A DNA stretch of 20,821 nucleotides from a virus, in IMG/VR virus record IMGVR_UViG_3300007963_002899, positions 1 through 20,821 of that record; one strand, written 5' to 3'. Each line of letters begins with the position of its first letter. Position 1 is the first letter of the stretch. The notes beneath the pieces were generated by a model. The model did no database searches and had not been told where the DNA came from. It saw only the letters and a list, made by a program, of their open reading frames with translations. The position numbers were made by a program, and so were the translations under genes. Below are positions 1 to 7,635 of the stretch, in pieces.

Positions 1-396
1 CGACTGGAACATCTGAAGATGTCCATCGGTGATACCAGCCGGCAGTTCTGGTCGCTCGCCGTCTTCCGTTTCGGCGGTCTCTCCAGGTGTGATGCCTCTC
101 AACTTCACGAGCGTGTCCAGCATTTCCGTCTTCAGATCATTGAACTCATTTTGCTGCTGCGACATCCGGCGTTGCTCTGCACGGAGAACTCTAGCCGCCG
201 CAGGATCTGTATCGTCGAGCCTTCTCAGCACGACATCAGTTCCCTCGCGGGGAACCTCCCTACCGCCAACCTCGTCTTCTCCATCTTCTTCTCTGCCAAC
301 CGCATCTAGCTCATCCAGCACTGCATCATTGTCGACAGGCTCTTCATCGAGCAAAGTCGCAAATGCATCCTCTTCTAACTGCGTTGCTTCTGTCAT
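1..396 (-). CDS. Putative head scaffolding protein, N-terminal 132 residues (cut by window edge)
   Basis: This reading frame starts at ATG 396 and stays open to base 1, so only the N-terminal part is seen. The start is supported by GGAG eight bases upstream. The first 60 or so residues are strongly acidic, with Asp/Glu runs and a Gly/Glu/Asp-rich stretch. Residues 65-100 form a likely amphipathic helix or coiled coil (an RRL..AARVLRAEQRRMSQQQ type pattern), followed by a Pro/Glu linker. Acidic, low-complexity, coiled-coil proteins placed after the portal and before the major capsid gene are typical scaffold proteins. That role is inferred from position and composition, because no conserved motif was recognised. 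It is the last minus-strand gene in view and probably precedes the capsid gene. A virion-internal acidic protein is the main alternative. Confidence 0.7.
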   Translation of the reverse strand, partial: MTEATQLEEDAFATLLDEEPVDNDAVLDELDAVGREEDGEDEVGGREVPREGTDVVLRRLDDTDPAAARVLRAEQRRMSQQQNEFNDLKTEMLDTLVKLRGITPGETAETEDGERPELPAGITDGHLQMFQS

Positions 397-420
397 ATCA
401 CTATCTCCGCCTTAAGGTAG

Positions 421-438
421 GAGAGGGCCAGCCCTCTC
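421..438 (-). other. Intercistronic hairpin between the large virion gene and the scaffold-like gene
   Basis: A perfect 7-bp stem GAGAGGG/CCCTCTC with a 4-base loop covers the stop codon of the 1045-residue gene and lies just before the ribosome-binding site of the next gene. No T-run follows on the minus strand, so it is not a standard intrinsic terminator. It may stabilise the downstream mRNA or uncouple translation before the highly expressed scaffold and capsid genes. Confidence 0.5.
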
Positions 439-3400
439 AATATCCCAGCCACTCGAAAAGATCTCGGACCGTAATAAATCCATCTTCGAACAGATCATCA
501 AACTCCTTGTAATCTACATCACTTGCGCCAGTTTTATCGAACCACTCTCCTGCGTCATCTAGCAGCCCATGCTTCCTAAGAACAAGCTCCACCCCCTTAC
601 TACCCTTCTTTAATCGAGTGGTTTTCGGCGACAAGGACGTCGCTTGAACTGTCTCACGACTCAGGAATCCAGACGCCAATAGAGTCCTTACATCTTCCAC
701 TCCTGTTGAGACGCCTTTGTCTCTTAGCATCGACCGTAGCTTATTATAAGCTCTCTGTATATCATCACGCTCATCTACATTAGCCTCGAGCAACTCTGAC
801 TTCGAAGTTTTGAATGCGTCTAGAAGCTGACTCTCTGACAGATTCTTCAGATTAGCTCCTTTATGGTCGAATATCTGATCCATCACCCACGAGTAGACAT
901 CCTCACCCTCGAATGGAGAATTCGATCCAGGCTTCGTCAGATCCAATGCCGCCTTCTTCACCCCTGCCATGATCTCATCGACGATCTCTGTCGCATCATC
1001 AAGAGCCACTCCACTCTCTTGCAGAAGCTTAATAGCAGTGGGACGATTCATCCCACCCTTCCAGAATTCTGAAGGCAGCCTCTGCGCTAGCTCCGTAGAC
1101 CCTAAGTCAAGAGCAAAAAGAGGATGATCTTCTTTGACGACTTGTGGGGTCTTCGCCATATCCGCAAGAGACTCAGGTATATCGCTTCCCTTAGTCGAAT
1201 CGTCCAACTTTTTCAGCTTTGCTTTAAGCGCCGAGATCCCCAACAGCCCTGATAGGTCCTCATCTGCTTTCATTTTATTACCTTGCTCGATCAAGTCAAC
1301 CAAGGTTTGACGAAGTTTTGCTATCTTCGCAGGATCTCCCTCTTCAATAATCCGATCGATGTCACTTATCAGATCCTCTGAGAGAAGGCCGCTCAATTCA
1401 TCGGCTACTTCCTTCAAGGAGTTATCCCAGTAGGCAGGGTCCGATATATTTTCACCCTCCTCTGGTAAATGCTTAAGCGACTTCTTCAAATAGTCAGACA
1501 CCCACTCATATATATTTCGTTCTGAAACATCTAGAAACGCAGTGTCAAATCGATCAAGTGCATCTATCGCTTCCTGCGCGGATTTCTTCGTAGCCAGATG
1601 CATAAACTTACCAAGATCATCCACATCAAAGCCCTCGATATGGATCTCAATAACTCTAGATTCGGTGTCTTCACTAAAGAACTTAAACCCACTTGCCTGA
1701 GCCTCTAACTCATCATCTCCAAACTTCTTTATCGCACCAGTACCGAACGCTCGAAAGTTGTGAACTGCTTTCTTTAGGAAATCTAGCTGCGCTGACTGAT
1801 TATCCCCGTAAAGTTTATAGCCTGCGTCCGACTTAGTGAAACCATACCACCTTGAGAAATGCTCTTCCATGTCACGGAAGTCCTTAGGTGTTAGGCCCAG
1901 CTCCTCGAACTTTGTCACCAGTCCCCAAAAGTTTTTATCTCCTTCTCGCCCAAAACGAGAACTATAATCTTCAATCGCTCTTCTGACATCCAGAGGAAGA
2001 CCTTCTAGAAATTGATCCATATCGCCAAAGTTCTCATACGGGCGAAATCTTTCTAGAATCTTCTGGGATTCGGAAATAGACTCCTTATATTCCCTCTTTA
2101 CATTAGCCGCAGTGGACTCCCAATCTTCGAACCCCAGACTGTCTAGCTTCTTCCTAACCATATCCATCGAACGCTTGTACAACTGGAGCTCGTCTGTTCC
2201 TAATATCGACTCATCAAAATTCTCCAAGGCCCTCAGAGCCTCCTTAAGGCCTTTAGTAGTACTGGCCTCCATCAGCTCTAACAAGTCAGCAGTTAGACCA
2301 GGTATCTGTATCCCGATATCATCGTCTTCCGTACCCTTGAGTTTATCGAAGTAAGGAACGGCATCTGGGCGTCCATGCATATACTCATACGTATCATCTA
2401 ATCCCTTCTGCAGTTTCTTCAGCTGTGCAGGCGTCAGATCCTTGCCCTTCTTAATAGCGTCTATAATGGACTCAAATCCTGAGGGAAAACTATCTATAAA
2501 CTCCTCAACCACATCCACATCAACACCATGCCCAGGATAAGAAGATTGTGGCCCTTTAGCAAACTGACCACTAATATGAGTCCACACATCTTCTAGATCC
2601 CATTCCCGTATTGGATCCCAATACTGCGACGGCAGCTCTTCGATTTCGCCCTCAGCAATAGCTCTCTTGGCGGCGTCGGACATCTGTGATCCAGGCGGAC
2701 CTTTTATACGACTAGGTGACCGCGATGACTGACCACCTGGTAGTACCTCTCTAGACGGCGCCATCAAAGGCGCTTCAGCTCCTTGGAACGGCAACGGCGG
2801 CGGCGTCGCTTGACCGACATGCTTCTTCAGCCATTCATTTAGAGTCTTTATTTGGTCATCGTCGAGGTCCCTACCCAGCCGAAGATCCTGTAGAACTATT
2901 CTCTTTGCTTTATCCTTAGGGTTCTTTCTATATATCTCTGCTAGCTTGTCCAGCGTCACGCCCTGCTGATCCAGAACCTCGACGATATCCTCGGTCGGAG
3001 CTCCCGCCTTGAATTGAATACTGACGGAGGGCGTAGACGCGGCCTTACTCGAACTTCCTATATCAGCGATCGCATCCGCTGCAGACACTCCTTGCGTCTT
3101 ACGGCGCTGGATAGCCTTAAGAAACCTATCCACTCTAGCTGGGATAGCAATGCCCGTCTTGAATAAAGTCGGCGCTAATTCGAACGTAGGCGGAAGCCCC
3201 TCAGCGGCTTGCATAGCGACATCTACTGTTGGGCCGAGCGGCAACCTCGGTATCGCTTCCGAGACTCTAGCCGCCCCCATCGCCGCTATCCGCAAGGCGT
3301 CCTTCTGCTTACGAAGCTGCTCTGCCAGCGCCCGAACCATCAGCGGATTCGTCTTCTCTAAATACCGCACATAGGACTCAGTAGTCCATCCCTCAACACC

Positions 3401-3574
3401 AGCGATATCTTGCAGGCCTAATCCGCCAGGCTCTCCAGCGAAGATCTTCCGCTCTTCCTCCGCAATACTCGTGAGCCGAGGACGAGGTACGGAAGGCAGA
3501 ACAGTCCTCCCCATCGTCGTCCGAGTCTTGTCCGCGATAGCTAACTGTGGGGATATATTCACACGAGTGGGCAT
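437..3574 (-). CDS. Large (1045 aa) internally repeated virion-associated protein, function unknown
   Basis: This 1045-residue protein is not recognised. It starts at ATG 3574 in a TAAATG overlap-type junction with the zinc-ribbon gene stop. It is largely helical and rich in Asp, Glu, Lys and Leu, with no obvious membrane segment or signal peptide. Residues 255-295 are a Pro/Ser/Gly-rich hinge. Residues 428-480 and 651-703 align without gaps with about one third identity, including a shared A-L-x-x-F-D-x-x-x-L core, so the middle of the protein looks duplicated. Shorter acidic D/E-I-D-x-I-I-x-x-G motifs recur near 368-380 and 736-746. Its place between portal-associated genes and a scaffold-like gene suggests a minor head or internal virion (ejection) protein. 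That is inference from context only; no catalytic motif was seen. Confidence 0.85.
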   Translation of the reverse strand: MPTRVNISPQLAIADKTRTTMGRTVLPSVPRPRLTSIAEEERKIFAGEPGGLGLQDIAGVEGWTTESYVRYLEKTNPLMVRALAEQLRKQKDALRIAAMGAARVSEAIPRLPLGPTVDVAMQAAEGLPPTFELAPTLFKTGIAIPARVDRFLKAIQRRKTQGVSAADAIADIGSSSKAASTPSVSIQFKAGAPTEDIVEVLDQQGVTLDKLAEIYRKNPKDKAKRIVLQDLRLGRDLDDDQIKTLNEWLKKHVGQATPPPLPFQGAEAPLMAPSREVLPGGQSSRSPSRIKGPPGSQMSDAAKRAIAEGEIEELPSQYWDPIREWDLEDVWTHISGQFAKGPQSSYPGHGVDVDVVEEFIDSFPSGFESIIDAIKKGKDLTPAQLKKLQKGLDDTYEYMHGRPDAVPYFDKLKGTEDDDIGIQIPGLTADLLELMEASTTKGLKEALRALENFDESILGTDELQLYKRSMDMVRKKLDSLGFEDWESTAANVKREYKESISESQKILERFRPYENFGDMDQFLEGLPLDVRRAIEDYSSRFGREGDKNFWGLVTKFEELGLTPKDFRDMEEHFSRWYGFTKSDAGYKLYGDNQSAQLDFLKKAVHNFRAFGTGAIKKFGDDELEAQASGFKFFSEDTESRVIEIHIEGFDVDDLGKFMHLATKKSAQEAIDALDRFDTAFLDVSERNIYEWVSDYLKKSLKHLPEEGENISDPAYWDNSLKEVADELSGLLSEDLISDIDRIIEEGDPAKIAKLRQTLVDLIEQGNKMKADEDLSGLLGISALKAKLKKLDDSTKGSDIPESLADMAKTPQVVKEDHPLFALDLGSTELAQRLPSEFWKGGMNRPTAIKLLQESGVALDDATEIVDEIMAGVKKAALDLTKPGSNSPFEGEDVYSWVMDQIFDHKGANLKNLSESQLLDAFKTSKSELLEANVDERDDIQRAYNKLRSMLRDKGVSTGVEDVRTLLASGFLSRETVQATSLSPKTTRLKKGSKGVELVLRKHGLLDDAGEWFDKTGASDVDYKEFDDLFEDGFITVRDLFEWLGY

Positions 3575-4009
3575 TTATTCCAACTTGTCGTTTCCCTTAT
3601 ACTCCGGCAGCTCGCTCATCTTCTTCGAATTAACTACTCGACCGTTATCGTCGTGCGTGTTGATAGTTGGGTCGCTTGGCACAAAGGGTTTGAACTTCTG
3701 GCCTTTCAGTGGTTGCTTCTCCATCTGATGCGGGGCCTTCGTGTCATGGTTTCTAGCGCCGCCTACGTGGTCTCCTGCTTCAACGACTCCCAAGGTCGCC
3801 ATAACTGCCTTGCGCTCCGATCGAGAATTGATGTCGCAACCGAGTCCTTCGTCGTAGTATGCCTCGAATGTGTCGACCCCAAAAGACTCAGGAATTCGTT
3901 CGAGAACAGCCCCGCATTCACAAGGGATGGGAACACGACGATCTTCGACGTCTCGTCGCTCATCAATTTTCCTCTGGCAGCTTTGGCACTCGAATGTATA
4001 GATCGGCAT
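3575..4009 (-). CDS. FmdB-like zinc-ribbon protein, 144 aa
   Basis: The N-terminus reads MPIYTFECQSCQ, with Cys8 and Cys11 forming one CxxC knuckle and Cys30 and Cys32 a second CxC pair followed by Gly. This is the layout of FmdB-type zinc-ribbon proteins, which begin with MPxYxFxCxxC. The remaining 110 residues are hydrophilic, rich in Lys, Asp and Asn, and unrecognised. Small zinc-ribbon proteins of this kind are often found in phage head operons; their exact job is not established. ATG 4009 lies four bases past the L,D-transpeptidase stop, with GGAAAG as ribosome-binding site inside the upstream gene, so translation is probably coupled. DNA or protein binding is the likely activity. Confidence 0.8.
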   Translation of the reverse strand: MPIYTFECQSCQRKIDERRDVEDRRVPIPCECGAVLERIPESFGVDTFEAYYDEGLGCDINSRSERKAVMATLGVVEAGDHVGGARNHDTKAPHQMEKQPLKGQKFKPFVPSDPTINTHDDNGRVVNSKKMSELPEYKGNDKLE

Positions 4010-4012
4010 CGC

Positions 4013-5239
4013 TTACTTTCCGACTTCCCTTGAGGTATAGTCAAAGACAGGAACGACACTGGCAAGTTTATCTTTCTGTGGCCGAGACTTGCCGTTGTCG
4101 TGAGTAACCCTCGCCCCACGATAGGGAAGAATCGTTACCTGAGCTCCAACGTCCAGCAGCTCTCCAACAGATATCATATCGCTTTCAAGAAAACGAATAC
4201 ATCCATGAGACACAAAGCCCTTATTAATGAAGCCTGTTCCTTCAGGATTAACGTCCTTCATAGCGTGCGGGCCATGAAGACCGTATCCAGATCCTCTCTT
4301 CTTCGGAGCGCTTAGCCCCATCCACAAGGGACCGTATCCACCCTCCACATCCCCATAAGGAACTTCGTTAATGATCTGCCAAGTCCCCACTGGAGAGAAG
4401 TACTTCTTCCCGTACTGCGTCCCAGTGGTATCCCCGGTACCGATAGCGAAGCGCCGCATCTCTTTTCCATCCTCTACAATCCATGCTTCGTTGCTATTAG
4501 GATCGATAAAGAGTTCTCTAGGAGATGTTGGATTCGCCTGAGCTTCTAGCGAGTCGACCGTGACAATAGCTTCGTCATCAGGAGGGGTAAACTCCCCAAT
4601 AGCCTGAGTAGTCGAATCAATCATCGCCTTGAGCGAGCCCTTCTCTTTTTCCAGCCTCGGCATCTTATCGGGCTGCATTTCCTCTGGACGCTCCAGCCTT
4701 TTTGCTCTCCTCGACTCATCGTCTGAAGGCAATTTAATCTGCGGCGACTGAGGAGGCGTCTCTGGCAACGGGGGCAGTTCTGTAAGCTGCGTTGCTTGAC
4801 GCGTCGTCTCCGCTATTGTAGGACGTTGCGTCATCTGACTATCTATAGTCTTAGGCTTCGGAGCATCGAAGCGCCGACTCTCTAAAACTGCTCCGATCGG
4901 CTCAGACGCTGGAGGCATAGACTCCGCCGGCTTGGGACGTGCTGGTGCCGCCTTCTGCACAGGAGCCGTCGAAGTCGGGGCTGGCGTCGTTGTATGCTTA
5001 GCTACCACAGGCGGAGTATGCATCCGTGGAGGCCTCTCGCCCCCACTAATCGTCTTCCTAGCTACGACTCCACGCTGGTTGTCAATGAGAATCATCTCCT
5101 TTCCACGCCTAATCCAGTGCCTACCAGGACCAGGGTCACCTACGTTTTTGAACGGATCTCCGGAAGTACTCCCCCCTGAGCGATTGACCGCGTTCTTGGT
5201 CGCGGATGCTACTGCAGGCCACGGACTATTAGTAGGCAT
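4013..5239 (-). CDS. L,D-transpeptidase (YkuD-domain) protein, 408 aa
   Basis: The C-terminal third, about residues 240-373, is a YkuD (ErfK/YbiS) domain. It has the conserved L-H-G element (His322, Gly323) and the S-H-G-C-I-R signature (residues 344-349) with the catalytic Cys347. In this family the Cys attacks the L,D bond of peptidoglycan stem peptides and makes 3-3 cross-links or attaches proteins; some members act mainly as carboxypeptidases. Residues 1-60 carry a short basic and hydrophilic segment, and 60-235 are Pro/Ala/Thr/Glu-rich and probably disordered. No signal peptide is visible. The gene overlaps the previous stop by a few bases and sits inside the portal-to-scaffold operon, so a virion-borne, injected cell-wall enzyme is more likely than a lysis protein. 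That location is inference. Confidence 0.9.
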   Translation of the reverse strand: MPTNSPWPAVASATKNAVNRSGGSTSGDPFKNVGDPGPGRHWIRRGKEMILIDNQRGVVARKTISGGERPPRMHTPPVVAKHTTTPAPTSTAPVQKAAPARPKPAESMPPASEPIGAVLESRRFDAPKPKTIDSQMTQRPTIAETTRQATQLTELPPLPETPPQSPQIKLPSDDESRRAKRLERPEEMQPDKMPRLEKEKGSLKAMIDSTTQAIGEFTPPDDEAIVTVDSLEAQANPTSPRELFIDPNSNEAWIVEDGKEMRRFAIGTGDTTGTQYGKKYFSPVGTWQIINEVPYGDVEGGYGPLWMGLSAPKKRGSGYGLHGPHAMKDVNPEGTGFINKGFVSHGCIRFLESDMISVGELLDVGAQVTILPYRGARVTHDNGKSRPQKDKLASVVPVFDYTSREVGK

Positions 5240-5414
5240 TATCTGCTCTCATTGCCTTCTTGGTCTTACTAGCTACCGTCGGCAACTTCCCACCCTCATC
5301 CCCAGCTAAGAACTCCTTAATCACCTTCAATGAGAGACCAAGCTGCTTTCGTAGCTTCGGATCATTCTTCGCTGCATGGAACAGCGCTCTTTGCTTTGAG
5401 CTCTTGAAGGGCAT
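5229..5414 (-). CDS. Small basic head-operon protein, 61 aa, unknown function
   Basis: The protein begins MPFKSSKQRALFHAA and is rich in Lys and Arg, resembling short phage proteins that start with MPF-K-S-x-x-Q-R and are found near portal genes. I do not know a function for that group. The frame is open upstream to ATG 5498, giving 89 residues, but ATG 5414 has GGAG six bases upstream and fits the conserved start of such proteins, so the shorter form is chosen. Its 3' end overlaps the L,D-transpeptidase start by eleven bases, which implies coupled translation. It may be a minor head-associated or DNA-binding protein. Confidence 0.7.
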   Translation of the reverse strand: MPFKSSKQRALFHAAKNDPKLRKQLGLSLKVIKEFLAGDEGGKLPTVASKTKKAMRADNAY

Positions 5415-5507
5415 TGACTTCTCCACCATCTGGTCTCTGGTCAGGCTCATCCTGGTCCCGAAGACGTTAGAAGGCTGACCAAGGGGGCTCCCGCTCATAC
5501 GACTACC

Positions 5508-7616
5508 CTACCCACGAAGGACCTCTCCGCTCTGCCTGCCTTCGTTCGGAACATCTCTATTCATCGAGTCAGGCTTAATACCGCCCTCTCCTCGGCCGGT
5601 CGTCCTAGACTCTTGTACCAACTCCTGCAGTCTCGGATCACGGACTATCGGATTGCCCTGCTCATCGAACTCCAGCAGTCTCTTCTCCTCCAACATAGCC
5701 GTCGCCGCTTTAATCATGGGCAGGATCTCCTCAACTAGCTGCTCATCGAATCCACGAACCAGCAGTCTACGAGCAAGCTCCGGCAAGTTCGGCGGCAAGC
5801 CCCAGATCTCTACGAACATCGGAGTCATGCCCGAGAACAGATTGAGCAAGTCCATCCACTGACTCCGCTCCACCGCTAGCGAGGTCGCATGAGACGTGAT
5901 GTCCATCGTCATGAGATACTCACCTTTAGCCATGTCAGCGGATATACTCAGGAATTTGTCCGCATTCTTGTCCACATTGAACAGTTTTTTCGGTCGGAAC
6001 TGAGCATCCATCTGCCACATCTTCCGAGCCTTGCGAACCTGGAACTCACTGATCAAAGAGCTCTTTCGATTCTCCCGACTCGTGTTCCGCTTCTCGATAA
6101 TGTTCGCTTCTGTCGCCGAGTCTGGATTAGGAGTCCGTCCTGGCTGAGGAGTCCCGAGCGCCCTGTCGAACATTGCCATCAGAGTGTTGAGCATCTCACC
6201 CTTCTCTGGCGGCACTTCATGGAACGGCAGCGGCATGATCGCCTTGCCAATCGATGAGTCCATCAGCCCAGGCACCTCAATAACCGATCCATCCGGCGCA
6301 TTAATAAGCTGCTGAATCTTCTCCGTATTCAGGCCGGAGGCCGGATCGACCACCCAGATATTCTTCTGCTTCCGAATGACTGAAAGGTTAGCGTCGAGGA
6401 CTTCATTGACGAGAGCCTGAACTGTATCACCACCACCTAGAAGTATCGTTGGCTTATGAAACCATCTTCGCAAGCCGGGAGTAAAACTGAGCGTCTCCAC
6501 CGGATAATCGTCGAGGCGGTCATAAGGCCACTCTTCCTCATAATTCAGAAACTTCTCGCTGCCCTCTGCAATGTTCAGCACAATGTCTCGATACTTCCCC
6601 TGCCCAACTGGGAAGTTCTTTGCCCACAGCTCCCACCCTCTCACCATGTCGAATCCGTCGTAGTCTGCCCCATCCTCCTTGGATGGAGAATCGAGCCACC
6701 GACTAGGCTTCAGATCCTTCGTATTCTCAAAGTTCGGATCTCCCTGCACTTCTTCCAGCGGAAGCTCCCAACCAAAGGCGCACCATCGTGCGTCCTGTGG
6801 CCCTTCCATGCTCATCAGATCTGTAATAAACTGATCCGACGGCCACCATATACCAAAGGGGCTCTCATGATGTACATTCGTGTTAGGATCAGGACTCTTC
6901 CTATCTAGAAACGCTTTATGTAGATCAACATGAGATTGAACTACTCCCTCCACAGCGGAGGCTATATCCTCACTCATGCCGAGGAGCCCACCTTGGAGGA
7001 TCTGCGTGTGGACGTCTATGTGGTGACGATGGTCTTGATCTTCCTCGACCCTGGTCACTTCACCTACGGCCAGAAAAAGGTTTTCCTCCAGGGGGTCCTC
7101 GAACACGAGTTCTGCGCCCACCCCCGGCTGGAGTAGCTCGTGTCTTGCACGCTCCATATCCTGAGTGTAGCCCAGCTTCGCCACCCCATAAGGGAAGAGA
7201 AAGGCGCTCAAAGCGACTCGCTCATCCACACGGAGTTGGTTCGTCTCTCGATACCGGTAGTTCACAATCTTGCTCTGACCCTGAGCCATATTCAAACTTT
7301 GTGGGTCGCTCGGATCAACAGGCAGCGATGCTCGCCGATCCTCAGCAAAGCTCTGGAAAACAGGCTCTCTATCGAGCATGTTCGAAAGGCTCTGATCAAT
7401 GTAGCCATAGACAATCCCGGACTTGGTTCGAGCAGTTACCTCATCCTGACTCATCGGACCGCCTGCAGACGCTTCCCTAGCCGTCGTCGGCTCGTTGTAG
7501 TACTGATCCGCTAACGTCTCGCTCGCTGCAAAGAGCGGCTTCAGCTGCCCGACCGTATAGTCAATGCGGGTCGACCAGAACTTAACTCTCTGATCCTCGC
7601 GTCGTGGATAGCTCAT
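5508..7616 (-). CDS. Portal protein, 702 aa
   Basis: This is the portal, the dodecameric ring at the capsid vertex through which DNA is packaged and ejected and to which the tail attaches. The assignment rests on its position directly after the large terminase, its size, and its general character: an acidic and aromatic N-terminal half followed by a long helical region. Residues 375-450 resemble the stem and crown-proximal part of portals, with the F-H-K-P-T-I-L-L-G-G-G-D element and the following helix. Residues 490-535 are a Pro/Asn linker followed by a basic helix. The C-terminal 50 residues are Arg/Gly/Glu-rich and probably disordered. ATG 7616 follows the terminase stop by about 20 bases. 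At about 700 residues it is in the size class of large portals such as P22's; specific family membership is not proven. Confidence 0.88.
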   Translation of the reverse strand: MSYPRREDQRVKFWSTRIDYTVGQLKPLFAASETLADQYYNEPTTAREASAGGPMSQDEVTARTKSGIVYGYIDQSLSNMLDREPVFQSFAEDRRASLPVDPSDPQSLNMAQGQSKIVNYRYRETNQLRVDERVALSAFLFPYGVAKLGYTQDMERARHELLQPGVGAELVFEDPLEENLFLAVGEVTRVEEDQDHRHHIDVHTQILQGGLLGMSEDIASAVEGVVQSHVDLHKAFLDRKSPDPNTNVHHESPFGIWWPSDQFITDLMSMEGPQDARWCAFGWELPLEEVQGDPNFENTKDLKPSRWLDSPSKEDGADYDGFDMVRGWELWAKNFPVGQGKYRDIVLNIAEGSEKFLNYEEEWPYDRLDDYPVETLSFTPGLRRWFHKPTILLGGGDTVQALVNEVLDANLSVIRKQKNIWVVDPASGLNTEKIQQLINAPDGSVIEVPGLMDSSIGKAIMPLPFHEVPPEKGEMLNTLMAMFDRALGTPQPGRTPNPDSATEANIIEKRNTSRENRKSSLISEFQVRKARKMWQMDAQFRPKKLFNVDKNADKFLSISADMAKGEYLMTMDITSHATSLAVERSQWMDLLNLFSGMTPMFVEIWGLPPNLPELARRLLVRGFDEQLVEEILPMIKAATAMLEEKRLLEFDEQGNPIVRDPRLQELVQESRTTGRGEGGIKPDSMNRDVPNEGRQSGEVLRG

Positions 7617-7635
7617 TTAGTCTCTAACTCATTCG

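Noticed and set aside
29-415. Long plus-strand frame rich in Ser at the window start
   Set aside because: It is the antisense of the acidic scaffold-like gene, whose Asp/Glu codons give Ser-rich antisense; the minus-strand frame has a good ribosome-binding site and operon context.
3544-3556. Copy of AACTGTGGGGATA inside the start of the 1045-residue gene
   Set aside because: Only one half of the palindrome is present and it lies in coding sequence, so it is probably chance; kept only as a remark in the operator finding.
3653-4119. Several 80-126 residue frames on both strands around the zinc-ribbon gene
   Set aside because: They overlap the zinc-ribbon and transpeptidase genes fully, lack ribosome-binding sites and show no motif.
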